Shown here: positions 27,827-36,663 of the stretch, piece after piece
Position numbering within the stretch: position 1 is the stretch's first letter
Layout of the letters: every line of letters begins with the position of its first letter
DNA from: Sphingopyxis sp.
GTDB lineage: Bacteria > Pseudomonadota > Alphaproteobacteria > Sphingomonadales > Sphingomonadaceae
Reading direction: 5' to 3'
Assembly: GCF_016704835.1 (NCBI RefSeq)
Contig: NZ_JADIZJ010000001.1
Location: forward strand, 310,001-374,000
DNA: 64,000 nt
Made by a program: the position numbers and the translations under genes
Notes under the pieces: generated by a model
The model's input: the letters and a program-made list of their open reading frames with translations, nothing else
What the model was told of the DNA's origin: nothing
Databases searched by the model: none

Positions 27827-27918
27827 TGTCTTTTCCATTCTCGACAGAGAAATGGCTCCGGGGAGGATATTGGGGAGCAACGCCCGCTAACAACGACTCT
27901 TGCCAGCGGGCGCTTAAA

Positions 27919-28809
27919 TCAAACGCGTTCTTTCAGCACTTCGACGAGCGTGGTGCCGAGCTCGGACGGGCTGGCCGACATGGTGATGCCCGCGGCTTCC
28001 ATCGCCGCAATCTTGCTTTCGGCGTCGCCCTTGCCGCCCGACACGATCGCACCGGCATGGCCCATGCGGCGGCCCGGGGGCGCGGTACGGCCCGCGATGA
28101 AGCCCGCCATCGGCTTTCTGCGGCCGCGCTTGGCTTCGTCGATTAAGAACTGCGCCGCCTGTTCTTCGGCGTCGCCGCCGATTTCGCCGATCATGATGAT
28201 CGATTTGGTGGCTTCGTCGGCGAGGAAGAGCTCGAGCACGTCGATGAAGTTGGTGCCGTTGACCGGATCGCCGCCGATGCCGACCGCGGTCGTCTGACCC
28301 AGCCCCGCATTGGTCGTCTGGAACACCGCCTCATAGGTTAGCGTGCCCGAGCGCGAGACGACGCCGACGCTGCCCTTCGAGAAGATGCTGCCCGGCATGA
28401 TGCCGATCTTGCATTCGCCCGGAGTCAGCACGCCGGGGCAGTTGGGGCCGATCAGGCGCGATTTCGAACCCGAAAGCGCGCGCTTGACCTTGACCATGTC
28501 GAGCACCGGAATGCCCTCGGTAATACAAACGATCAGCTCCATCTCGGCATCGATCGCCTCGAGGATCGAATCGGCGGCGAACGGCGGCGGAACATAGATG
28601 CAGCTCGCGGTCGCGCCGGTCGCGGCCTTCGCTTCTTCAACCGTATTGAAGTTCGGCAGGCCGATATGCGTGGTGCCGCCCTTGCCCGGCGTCACGCCGC
28701 CGACCATCTGGGTGCCATAAGCCAGCGCCTGTTCGGTGTGGAAGGTGCCGGTGGCGCCGGTCATCCCTTGCGTGATGACCTTGGTATTCTTGTCGATGAG
28801 GATGGACAT
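27919..28809 (-). CDS. sucD: Succinyl-CoA ligase alpha subunit
   Basis: 296 residues from MSILIDKNTKVITQG, with AGGAG placed 10 bp upstream; the longer ORF reaching into mdh is rejected. CoA-binding GMTGATGTFHTEQ and GPNCPGVLTPGECKIG are clear, and GHAGAIVSGGKGDAESK holds the phosphohistidine His. It needs a beta subunit (SucC) to work, but no sucC is found between mdh and sucD or elsewhere in this window. Confidence 0.96.
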   Translation of the reverse strand: MSILIDKNTKVITQGMTGATGTFHTEQALAYGTQMVGGVTPGKGGTTHIGLPNFNTVEEAKAATGATASCIYVPPPFAADSILEAIDAEMELIVCITEGIPVLDMVKVKRALSGSKSRLIGPNCPGVLTPGECKIGIMPGSIFSKGSVGVVSRSGTLTYEAVFQTTNAGLGQTTAVGIGGDPVNGTNFIDVLELFLADEATKSIIMIGEIGGDAEEQAAQFLIDEAKRGRRKPMAGFIAGRTAPPGRRMGHAGAIVSGGKGDAESKIAAMEAAGITMSASPSELGTTLVEVLKERV

Positions 28810-28873
28810 AATCAAATTCTCCTGGGGAGAGCCAGCGCGCCCAACGCGAAGCGCCGGGCGCGCCAAAAAGGAA

Positions 28874-29836
28874 TCAGGCGAGGCTGGGATCCAGCGCCTT
28901 GCATGCGTCAAGCAGTTCCTTGACCGCATCGACCGAGACCTGAAGACCGGCCTTGTCGTCGGCATCGAGTTCGATCTCGACGATCTTCTCGACCCCACCT
29001 GCACCGATCAGCACTGGAACACCAACATACAGTCCGTCGAGCCCATACTGGCCATCGACATAAGCGGCACAAGGCAGGATGCGCTTCTGGTCGCCGAGGT
29101 ACGCTTCAGCCATCGCGATGCCGCTCGCGGCCGGGGCGTAAAAAGCCGAACCGGTGCCGAGCAGCGCGACGATTTCGCCGCCGCCGCCGCGCGTGCGCTT
29201 GACGATCGCGTCGATCTTGTCCTGGCTCGACAGGCCCATCTTGACGAGGTCGGGAACGGGGATGCCGTTGACGGTCGAATAGCGGACGACCGGGACCATC
29301 GTGTCGCCATGGCCGCCGAGCACGAAGGTGTTCACATCCTTCACCGACACGTCGAACTCGTCGGCGATAAAGTGGCTGAAGCGCGCCGAATCGAGCACGC
29401 CGGCCATGCCCACAACCTTGGTGTGCGGGAGCCCCGAGAATTCGCGCAGCGCCCAAACCATGGCGTCCAGCGGATTGGTGATGCAGATGACGAACGCTTC
29501 GGGGGCGTTGGCCTTGATGCCCTCGCCGACGGCCTTCATGACCTTCAGGTTGATACCGAGCAGGTCGTCGCGGCTCATCCCCGGCTTGCGGGCAACACCG
29601 GCGGTGACGATGATGACGTCGGCGCCGGCGATGTCGGCATAGTCGTTCGTGCCGGTGATCTTCGCGTCGAAGCCCGCGATCGGGCCGACCTGCGACAGGT
29701 CGAGCGCCTTGCCCTGCGGCACGCCTTCGACCACGTCGAACAGGACGACGTCGCCGAGTTCCTTCTGTGCGGCGAGCAGCGCCAGCGTCCCGCCGATATT
29801 TCCGGCTCCGATCAATGCGATCTTCTTGCGTCCCAT
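28874..29836 (-). CDS. mdh: Malate dehydrogenase
   Basis: 320 residues from MGRKKIALIGAGNIGG; an alternative start four codons upstream exists. LDH-like MDH type: NAD motif GAGNIGGTLA, VARKPGMSRDDLL with substrate-binding Arg, and catalytic His in VLGGHGDTMVP. It oxidises malate to oxaloacetate. First gene of the TCA block; the gap to sucD is 64 bp. A Fur-like palindrome lies about 155 bp upstream of the start. Confidence 0.96.
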   Translation of the reverse strand: MGRKKIALIGAGNIGGTLALLAAQKELGDVVLFDVVEGVPQGKALDLSQVGPIAGFDAKITGTNDYADIAGADVIIVTAGVARKPGMSRDDLLGINLKVMKAVGEGIKANAPEAFVICITNPLDAMVWALREFSGLPHTKVVGMAGVLDSARFSHFIADEFDVSVKDVNTFVLGGHGDTMVPVVRYSTVNGIPVPDLVKMGLSSQDKIDAIVKRTRGGGGEIVALLGTGSAFYAPAASGIAMAEAYLGDQKRILPCAAYVDGQYGLDGLYVGVPVLIGAGGVEKIVEIELDADDKAGLQVSVDAVKELLDACKALDPSLA

Positions 29837-29989
29837 GGCGCGCGGCACTCCCTTCCTGGCAAGCCCGGCAATGCTTCACAGACCGGCGGCACACGGGCTA
29901 AAGTGCCATGCCGATCCCAAGACTGGGGTCGCCCCTACGCCGATTCCGTTAACGAAACAACCGCGAAAAGCTCGAAAAACTGGCTTTTT

Positions 29990-30006
29990 TTGCAAATAGT
30001 TCGCAA
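29990..30006. promoter_or_regulatory. 17-bp Fur/Mur-like inverted repeat upstream of mdh
   Basis: TTGCAAATAGTTCGCAA is an imperfect palindrome (TTGC..AA / TT..GCAA) in an AT-rich island of the 311-bp gap between mdh and the divergent PAP2 gene. Its shape fits the TGC-rich Fur/Mur boxes reported for Alphaproteobacteria. It could control either gene. Nothing else that I can name is in this gap, and no convincing -10/-35 pair was fixed. Confidence 0.4.
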
Positions 30007-30147
30007 TACTAATAAACAGCATCACCGACGGCTTTTTGACACTGAAACGCGCAATCCGCAGCGCGCACATGGCATTGACTTGGCCTCGGACCACCATCGC
30101 GCTAGACCTGCACGGTGACCAAAGGGAGAGCCTTTCGGGAGAGACGC

Positions 30148-30690
30148 ATGCGCAGGAAAACCACCACCGGATTCGCCCTTGTGCTGGCACTTGGCGTGGC
30201 GGTGCCCGCACAGGCCAGTGAGGATGACTGGAACGACGCCGGGACGATCGCCAAAAATGCACTTGTCGTCGCCGCTTTTGGCGTACCCGCTGTTCAGGGC
30301 GACTGGGACGGCGTCCTTCAAGCGGGCGGAAGTATTGCAGGTACGATCCTGATCACCCAGGGGCTCAAGGAAGCATTCCCATCGCGCCGCCCCGATGGCA
30401 GCGACAATAAGAGCTTTCCGTCAGGCCACACATCGACCAGCTTCGCTGCAGCCGCGACGCTCCACAACCGCCACGGTTGGGAAGCGGGATTACCCGCCTA
30501 TGTGGTTGCTTCCTTCGTTGGGCTTTCGCGCGTCGAGGCGCGAAAGCACCGAGTCGGCGATGTACTGGTTGGCGCGGTCATCGGCACATCGGTTGGCCAT
30601 CTCATCACGAGCAAGGCGGACGCGCGAGTCCAGATCGTACCATGGGGCGATACCCAAGGCGCAGGAGTACATGTGTCGGCGCGCTTCTAG
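30148..30690 (+). CDS. Secreted PAP2-superfamily phosphatase
   Basis: 180 residues from MRRKTTTGFALVLAL with a signal peptide ending AQAS; the 11-residue upstream extension is rejected. The three acid-phosphatase motifs are visible: KEAFPSRRPDG, the central SFPSGHTSTSFA with the catalytic His, and SRVEARKHRVGDVLVGA with the second His. There is no extended set of membrane helices, so it is probably a periplasmic PAP2 enzyme acting on lipid phosphates or undecaprenyl-type substrates (inference). Confidence 0.85.
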   Translation: MRRKTTTGFALVLALGVAVPAQASEDDWNDAGTIAKNALVVAAFGVPAVQGDWDGVLQAGGSIAGTILITQGLKEAFPSRRPDGSDNKSFPSGHTSTSFAAAATLHNRHGWEAGLPAYVVASFVGLSRVEARKHRVGDVLVGAVIGTSVGHLITSKADARVQIVPWGDTQGAGVHVSARF

Positions 30691-30771
30691 ATACGGTCGG
30701 CAACCGATGACTGCGCCTGGTCACAATCGCCGGTTAACCGTCCCTTATTGCCATGCCGCTAGGATTCGAGG

Positions 30772-31815
30772 GTGACGCGGGCAATCATCAGTGTCGATAC
30801 CGAGCTGTCCGCCGGGCTGTACCAGCGCGGCGCCGATGCACGCGCGAATTTCGAAAGCTCGATCCTCGGCCGGTGCCGCGACGGCGATTTCGGCATTTAT
30901 TTCCAGATGGATATGCTCGAGCGCCACGGCCTGACCGGGGTGTTCTTTGTCGATCCGATGCCAGCACTGGTTTACGGTCCCGAGGTCATCGACGCAATCG
31001 TGCGTCCCGTCGTCGAGCGCGGGCACGAAGTGCAGGTGCATATCCACACCGAATGGCTGGCCTTCGCGCGCTTCAATCCTGTGGGGCGGTTGACCGGCCG
31101 CAACATCGGCGATTTCCCGCTGACGGCGCAAAAGAAGCTGATCAGTCTCGCCCGCGATATCCTGGTCGGCGCCGGTGCCCCGAAACCGACCGCTTTTCGC
31201 GCCGGGAATTTCGGCGCCAACGACGACACGCTGCGCGCGCTGGCGGCGCTCGGCTTCCGTTTCGACAGCAGTTTTAATGGCGCCTATTTGGGCCATGGCT
31301 GCGCGATATCGCTTGATGTCGGCAACATGGGTATGCGCGTTCACCACGGCGTGGTCGAAGTGCCAGTGAGCGGGCTGATGGATCGCGCCAGCCGCTTCCG
31401 CCCGGCCCAGTTATGCGCGATGTCCGAAGAGGAAATGCGCGACGCGCTCGACCATAGCGCCGCCAGCGGCGCTATCCAGTTTTCTGCGTTCAGCCACAGT
31501 TTCGAATTGCTCAGCCGCGACCGCCGCGTCGCCAATCGCCTCGCCATTTCGCGGATGGAGGCACTTTGCCGCGCCGTCGCTGACGATCCGCGCGTCACCA
31601 GCGGCGGGCTTGCTACCCTCCCCGCGCCGCCCGCGCGTCCGGCACGGATCCATGTTCCCGCGCCGCGGCCGCTTCGCACCTTACGCCGTGTCATTCAACA
31701 GGGGTTCGGACATCTCGCCCATGAGGTGCGCTATGTCCGCGACGTCGTCGCGGTGACGATCAACTCCTCACGTTGGGGAAAGATTGCCAGCGGCGTCCTG
31801 TTGGCCATGGCCTAA
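30772..31815 (+). CDS. Polysaccharide deacetylase-like protein
   Basis: 347 residues from a GTG. The NodB-like barrel shows SVDTELSAG in the position of the TFDD motif, HIHTEWLAF in the HxxxH position, FRAGNFGAN and the late FSHSFEL. Substitution in the first motif (DTE rather than DD) is common in the polysaccharide deacetylase subgroup with unclear activity. No signal peptide is evident. Its last 48 bp overlap the 3' end of the converging zapE gene. Confidence 0.8.
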   Translation: MTRAIISVDTELSAGLYQRGADARANFESSILGRCRDGDFGIYFQMDMLERHGLTGVFFVDPMPALVYGPEVIDAIVRPVVERGHEVQVHIHTEWLAFARFNPVGRLTGRNIGDFPLTAQKKLISLARDILVGAGAPKPTAFRAGNFGANDDTLRALAALGFRFDSSFNGAYLGHGCAISLDVGNMGMRVHHGVVEVPVSGLMDRASRFRPAQLCAMSEEEMRDALDHSAASGAIQFSAFSHSFELLSRDRRVANRLAISRMEALCRAVADDPRVTSGGLATLPAPPARPARIHVPAPRPLRTLRRVIQQGFGHLAHEVRYVRDVVAVTINSSRWGKIASGVLLAMA

Positions 31816-32904
31816 CGCCAGATAATCGTCCGACTGCATCTCGGACAGGCGGCTTGCGGTGCGTTCAAATTCGAATGCGCCATCGCCCGCGACATAGAGG
31901 GCATCAGGCATCGTCGCCGCGCTCGCGAGCAGCTTGACCTTATACTCGTAGAGTGCGTCGATCAGGGTGACGAAGCGCGCCGCCTCGTTGCGGTTCTCTG
32001 GGCCCATGCGGGGAATGCCGACGATGATGACGGCGTGAAAATGCCGCGCGACCGCCAGATAGTCGGCCGCCCCGCGCGCTTCGGCGCACAGCCGTTTGAA
32101 GGAAAAGACTGCAACGCCTTTCAGCGCCTTGGGAACATGCAGCGTCCGCCCGCCACCGAGATCAAGATCGAGGGTCGGGACATGCGCGCGATCCTCGGGC
32201 GGATAGTCGGTCAGGCGGAAAAAGGCGGCCGACAGCGCCGCGCTCGCCGCCTCGTCGGCGGGAACGAACCAGCGCGCGCCGTCACCGAGCCGGTCGCGGC
32301 GATAATCGGTCGGGCCATTCAATCCCATCACGTCGAGCTTTGCCTCGACCAGCGCGACGAACGGCAGGAAGTGCTCGCGGTTGAGCCCGTCCTTGTACAG
32401 GTCAGACGGCGGGCGGTTCGAGGTCGCGACCACCGTCACCCCGCGGTCGATCAGTGCGGTGAAAAGGCGCGAGAGGATCATCGCGTCGGCGCTGTTGTTC
32501 ACCACCATTTCGTCGAACGCCAGACAGCGGACGTCGGCAACCAGTGCATCGGCAACGAGCGGAATAGGATCGCCCGCCTCGCTTTTGCGCACCTCGCGCA
32601 TACGCAAATGGACATCGAGCATGAAGGCGTGGAAGTGGACGCGCCGTTTGCGCTGGATGTGAAGCTGGTCGTAAAACAGGTCCATCAACATCGACTTGCC
32701 GCGCCCGACCGCGCCCCACAAATAGACGCCGCGCGGCGCCTCGGGCTTGCGCCCGGTCAGCCGCCAGAGCAGGCTGCCGCGCGGCGGCACCGCTTCGAGT
32801 TCCGCCTGCAGTGCGTTCAGCCGTTCCGCGGCGGCGCGCTGCTCGGGATCGGGCTTGAGTTCGCCCGCCGCGACGAGCGCGTCATAAGCCGACAGCACCG
32901 ACAT
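31768..32904 (-). CDS. zapE: Cell division protein ZapE (AFG1-type ATPase)
   Basis: 378 residues. Walker A is WGAVGRGKSMLMD; DALVADVRCLAFDEM holds Walker B, followed by TSNRPPSDLYKDGLNR (sensor region), the signature of AFG1/ZapE P-loop ATPases that associate with the Z-ring and, in mitochondria, with respiratory-chain protein turnover. The start ATG overlaps the thioesterase stop by one base. The stop lies 48 bp inside the converging deacetylase gene. Confidence 0.93.
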   Translation of the reverse strand: MSVLSAYDALVAAGELKPDPEQRAAAERLNALQAELEAVPPRGSLLWRLTGRKPEAPRGVYLWGAVGRGKSMLMDLFYDQLHIQRKRRVHFHAFMLDVHLRMREVRKSEAGDPIPLVADALVADVRCLAFDEMVVNNSADAMILSRLFTALIDRGVTVVATSNRPPSDLYKDGLNREHFLPFVALVEAKLDVMGLNGPTDYRRDRLGDGARWFVPADEAASAALSAAFFRLTDYPPEDRAHVPTLDLDLGGGRTLHVPKALKGVAVFSFKRLCAEARGAADYLAVARHFHAVIIVGIPRMGPENRNEAARFVTLIDALYEYKVKLLASAATMPDALYVAGDGAFEFERTASRLSEMQSDDYLALGHGQQDAAGNLSPT

Positions 32905-33401
32905 CAGCCCCGATCCTTGCTCGCTTTGCGAATGGTTCCGGCGAAGGTCAGGACGATATGTTCGTCGGCGTCACCCTGCACCACCAGCCCGCGCAGGAAG
33001 ATCAGGCGTCCAGTCTCGCGCACCAGCTCGACCACGGCGTCCAACGGCTCGCCCAGGCGGCCCGCGCCGACAAACTGCGTCGACAGGTCGAGCGTCACCG
33101 AATGCCCTGCGTTGAGCGACCCGAACTGATGCGACGCGGCAAATAACGCGATGTCGACCAGCGCCAGCGTCACCGCGCCATGAACATTGTCGCCCAGATT
33201 GCTGTGTTTGCGCTCGGCGACCATCCGCACCCGCGCGCAGGGGCGGCCATCCGCTGTCGGCGGCTCGACCCGCACCGTCAGCGGCTCGATAAAGCTGTTG
33301 AAGCGGCTCGCGTCCTTGAGATCCCAGCTCAGCCAGCCATTGTCCAGCGCCTCGGCGCTGAAATGGTCGCGGCGCTTCGGTTCCTCGATCCCGTCGTTCA
33401 C
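32904..33401 (-). CDS. PaaI-type hotdog thioesterase
   Basis: 165 residues from the GTG at 33401 that overlaps the sdhB stop (GTGA). The longer in-frame ORF upstream only shadows sdhB. Hotdog features: NLGDNVHGAVTLALVDIALF with the helix that carries the catalytic acid, HSVTLDLSTQFVGAG, and the terminal ADEHIVLTFAGT. Such enzymes cleave acyl-CoA thioesters; the natural substrate is unknown. Translationally linked to sdhB and zapE. Confidence 0.85.
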   Translation of the reverse strand: MNDGIEEPKRRDHFSAEALDNGWLSWDLKDASRFNSFIEPLTVRVEPPTADGRPCARVRMVAERKHSNLGDNVHGAVTLALVDIALFAASHQFGSLNAGHSVTLDLSTQFVGAGRLGEPLDAVVELVRETGRLIFLRGLVVQGDADEHIVLTFAGTIRKASKDRG

Positions 33402-34180
33402 ACCTGCCGCTCGGCCTCGAGTTTCTTGATCTCGGCGATCGCACGTGCCGGGCTCAGCCCCTTGGGGCAGGCGTTCGAGCAGTTCATGATCGTGTGGCAG
33501 CGATAGAGGCGGAACGGGTCTTCCAGCTCGTCGAGCCGCTCGCCGGTCATCTCGTCGCGGCTGTCGGCGAGCCAGCGATACGCCTGGAGCAGGATCGCGG
33601 GGCCGAGGAACTTGTCGCTGTTCCACCAATAGCTCGGGCAGCTCGTCGAGCAGCAAGCGCACAGGATGCACTCGTACAGCCCATCGAGCTTTTCGCGCTC
33701 GGCGGGCGACTGGAGCCGTTCCTTGCCGCTCGGCGTCGTCGTCTTGGTCTTCAGCCACGGTTCGATCGACGCATATTGCGCATAGAAATGGGTGAAGTCG
33801 GGGACCAGATCCTTGATCACATCCATCGCCGGCAGCGGGGTGATCGTGATGTCACCCTTCAGATCCTCGATCGCGGTGGTGCAAGCCAGACCGTTCTTGC
33901 CGTTCATGTTCATCGAACAGCTGCCGCAAATGCCCTCGCGGCACGAGCGGCGGAAGGTCAGTGAGCTGTCCTGCTCGCTCTTCATCTTGATCAGCGCGTC
34001 GAGCACCATCGGACCGCATTTTTCGGTGTCGATCTCGAAGGTATCGAAGCGCGGATTCTGGCCGCTGTCGGGATCGTAGCGATAGACTCGGAACGTCTTG
34101 ACCGCCGCCGCGCCTTCGGCCTTGTGGGTCTTGCCCGTCTTTTGCGGGCGGCTGTTCTTGGGCAGGCGGAATTCGGCCAT
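33398..34180 (-). CDS. sdhB: Succinate dehydrogenase iron-sulfur subunit
   Basis: 260 residues from MAEFRLPKNSR; the longer ORF upstream has no family character. It carries the [2Fe-2S] ligands in CREGICGSCSMNMNG and GLAC, the [4Fe-4S] set in CILCACCSTSCP and the [3Fe-4S] set in CHTIMNCSNACPKG. The subunit passes electrons from SdhA to quinone. No sdhC, sdhD or sdhA is beside it: upstream is a divergent flippase gene. Confidence 0.96.
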   Translation of the reverse strand: MAEFRLPKNSRPQKTGKTHKAEGAAAVKTFRVYRYDPDSGQNPRFDTFEIDTEKCGPMVLDALIKMKSEQDSSLTFRRSCREGICGSCSMNMNGKNGLACTTAIEDLKGDITITPLPAMDVIKDLVPDFTHFYAQYASIEPWLKTKTTTPSGKERLQSPAEREKLDGLYECILCACCSTSCPSYWWNSDKFLGPAILLQAYRWLADSRDEMTGERLDELEDPFRLYRCHTIMNCSNACPKGLSPARAIAEIKKLEAERQV

Positions 34181-34307
34181 GTCGCGGGCTCCCTGTGCAA
34201 TTGCGGGCTGACTAGACCCGATTGGCGGGGACGACAAGGGGGTGATCGGGGCCTGCGCGCGCGAAAGCCGCTGGCAGGGGCGCGGGCAAGTCGCTAGGGC
34301 GGCAACG

Positions 34308-35837
34308 ATGAGCGAAAGCGCCGCCCAACCCGCCGTCACCAGTCGCAGCGTCGCACGCGGGCTTGGCACCACGGTGCTCGCACGGCTCGGCGCGGTCGTC
34401 GAAATCGTCGCGCAGCCACTCTATGTGCTCATGTTCGGACTCGCCGGATACGGCCTCTATGCGGTGCTGTGGGCGACGATCAATCTGCTCGAAAATATCT
34501 TCGACATGGGCATGACCAGCGCAATGCAACGCACCGTTCCGCAATCGGCGAGCGATGCCGAGGCGGCGGCGGCGCTGCGGACCGCGATGATTTTTGGCGT
34601 CGGCCCGTGCATCGTCGTCGCCGCGACGATTGCCATCTTTGCCGCTGACCTTGGCCCGCTGCTCAATGTCGCCGCGAAGGACCGCGAACTCGTTACCCCG
34701 GCAATCCGGATTTTCATTTGGGCACTGCCACTGTGGGCCTTTGTCGAGATTGCAACCTCGGCGATGCGCGCGCGGATGGTGTTCGGCGCGGAAATCCGGC
34801 TGCGGATCGTGTGGGAACAGATCATGCGGCTGGTATTCGCAGGGATGTTCTTTGGGGGCGGCCTCGGGCTCAAGGGGCTGTTTATCGCCCATCTTTGCTC
34901 GCTTGGTATCACTGCGATCCTCTGCGTCCGTCTGCTCGCGCGCTATTATAATTTCGCCGACCTGTGGCGCGGCGGGCGCGGTAGTGACGTCGAGCGTCAA
35001 ACCTTCTGGGCCGGTCTTTCGATCCTGCCGTCAAATGTCATTGCGCGGCTGTTCGGCGACGCACCCGCGCTGATCCTGAATCTGCTGCTCCCCGGTGCAG
35101 CCGGTGCCGCAGCCGCCGGTCTGTTCACAATTGCGCGCAAGCTGTCGAGCGTTGTTCAGCTCGTCCGAATTGCCTTTGTGTATGTGATGGCGCCACTTGC
35201 AGCCAGCGCCGAACGCGAAGACCGTGCGCAAGTCGCCGACATCTACGCCTATGCAACACGCCTGATTTCGGCGATCGCGCTGCCCCTCACCGCGGTGCTG
35301 GCGGCGGGCAGTTCATCGCTGCTTGGCCTGTTCGGGGCTCAGGCGCAGGTCGCAGGGGCTGCTTTGATCATCCTTCTCTTTGCGCGCGCGATCGAGGCGG
35401 TCCTGGGCATTTCACTCCCCGTGCTGCAGGTTGTTGCGGCGTTCCGACATCAACTCACTGCCAGCATCGTTGGCGTCCTCGTCGCCATCGGCGCTGGCTG
35501 GCTGATCGTCGGCCATATGGAGGCACTGACCGGCGTGACGCTCGCCATGTCGATCGGCCTCGTCGTCATGGCCGCAATTCCCATGGTGCAGCTGGCAGTT
35601 GGCGAACGGCTGCACCCGTTCGATCATCAATTCCCGAAAGTCGCGCTGCGCAGCCTTGCAATCACACTCGTCGCCGGCGGGTTGGCTCTCCTTGTCAGCC
35701 GCTTGCCCGACGCGGCGGCGCTACCGTTGATCATTGCCATTGCGGCGGCTGCGATCTGGTTGTCGCTGCGCTTTGCGCTACCCCACGCCGACCGCGCTTC
35801 ACTCGGCAAGACTGGGCGCAAGCTGCGAATCGTGTGA
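34308..35837 (+). CDS. Polysaccharide/lipid flippase of the MVF (MATE-like) superfamily
   Basis: 509 residues from MSESAAQPAVT. About 12-14 hydrophobic helices run through the protein (for example GTTVLARLGAVVEIV, AGAAAAGLFTIARKLSSVVQ, ALIILLFARAIEAVLGISLP). The pattern matches Wzx-type flippases that move lipid-linked oligosaccharides across the inner membrane. No glycosyltransferase is adjacent, but the following three genes (ICMT-like methyltransferase, kinase-like, nucleotidyltransferase) suggest a lipid or glycan pathway. Confidence 0.82.
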   Translation: MSESAAQPAVTSRSVARGLGTTVLARLGAVVEIVAQPLYVLMFGLAGYGLYAVLWATINLLENIFDMGMTSAMQRTVPQSASDAEAAAALRTAMIFGVGPCIVVAATIAIFAADLGPLLNVAAKDRELVTPAIRIFIWALPLWAFVEIATSAMRARMVFGAEIRLRIVWEQIMRLVFAGMFFGGGLGLKGLFIAHLCSLGITAILCVRLLARYYNFADLWRGGRGSDVERQTFWAGLSILPSNVIARLFGDAPALILNLLLPGAAGAAAAGLFTIARKLSSVVQLVRIAFVYVMAPLAASAEREDRAQVADIYAYATRLISAIALPLTAVLAAGSSSLLGLFGAQAQVAGAALIILLFARAIEAVLGISLPVLQVVAAFRHQLTASIVGVLVAIGAGWLIVGHMEALTGVTLAMSIGLVVMAAIPMVQLAVGERLHPFDHQFPKVALRSLAITLVAGGLALLVSRLPDAAALPLIIAIAAAAIWLSLRFALPHADRASLGKTGRKLRIV

Positions 35838-35918
35838 TTCGGTCTTAATTTGGCCGCAAAATCGGTTAGAGGAGACGCCACGTATTTGCCGCGATCTGCG
35901 GCCAACAGGCGGAATCCT

Positions 35919-36659
35919 ATGTACCAACAAGAACTCGCCCGCAGCGGCAAGCGTCTCTTTTTCATTCGCGGCACCTATATTTACATCACGATCGCGATTT
36001 CAGTCCTGATTGCCTGGTGCAGCAAGGATTGGGGTCCGTTCCAGACCGCCACCGGCGACTGCACCTGGTTCTGGCTGTCGCTCGGCGTCGCCAGCGCAGG
36101 CGCGATCGTCCGCGTTTTCACCAGTGGCTGGGCCGCGCTCGGCACCTCGGGCCGCGCGAAAGTCGCTGCCGAGGCAAGCGAACTCAATACGACCGGGCCT
36201 TATAGCCTGGTGCGCAACCCGCTTTACGTCGGCCGCATCCTCAATTTCACCGGGCTGGCGATGCTGTCGGGAAGTTGGGTGTTCGGCGCAATTGTCTTCC
36301 TGCTCGCGATCCTGATCTACGAACGCATCTCGATCTACGAGGAAGAATATTTGCGCGAAAAATTCGGCGCAGCGCATGCAGAATGGGCGAAAGACGTCCC
36401 CGCGCTGCTCCCCCGCCTGCACGGCTGGGTGAAGCCCAAATACCCCTTCTGGTGGAAGCGGATGATCTGGCGCGAACAGAACAAACTGTTCCTGCTCGCC
36501 ACGACCGTTTTCCTGACCTGGTTCGCACGCCTCGACTTCGACTTCGGCGCTCTGACCGCCGAGCAGTGGAACTGGGTCTATGCATATGCCGCGCTCGTCG
36601 TCGTCCGCTTCATTGTCGGCGGGCTGAAGATGATCGGTTTTTTCAAGGAACTGAGCTGA
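35919..36659 (+). CDS. ICMT/PEMT-like integral membrane methyltransferase
   Basis: 246 residues from MYQQELARSGK; the in-frame extension into the gap is not supported. Helices at about 15-35 and 45-65 lead into YSLVRNPLYVGRILNFTG, the RxPxYxG SAM-site signature, and IYEEEYLREKFGAAHAEWA with the EExxL motif of isoprenylcysteine carboxyl methyltransferase-like and phospholipid N-methyltransferase-like families. A further helix pair follows at about 190-235. The substrate (lipid, isoprenoid or other) is unknown. 81 bp after the flippase and 4 bp before the kinase gene. Confidence 0.8.
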   Translation: MYQQELARSGKRLFFIRGTYIYITIAISVLIAWCSKDWGPFQTATGDCTWFWLSLGVASAGAIVRVFTSGWAALGTSGRAKVAAEASELNTTGPYSLVRNPLYVGRILNFTGLAMLSGSWVFGAIVFLLAILIYERISIYEEEYLREKFGAAHAEWAKDVPALLPRLHGWVKPKYPFWWKRMIWREQNKLFLLATTVFLTWFARLDFDFGALTAEQWNWVYAYAALVVVRFIVGGLKMIGFFKELS

Positions 36660-36663
36660 GCAC

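Noticed and set aside
28736..30118. 460-residue plus-strand ORF opposite mdh
   Set aside because: Antisense shadow of mdh that also crosses the sucD-mdh gap; composition is biased and no ribosome-binding site is seen.
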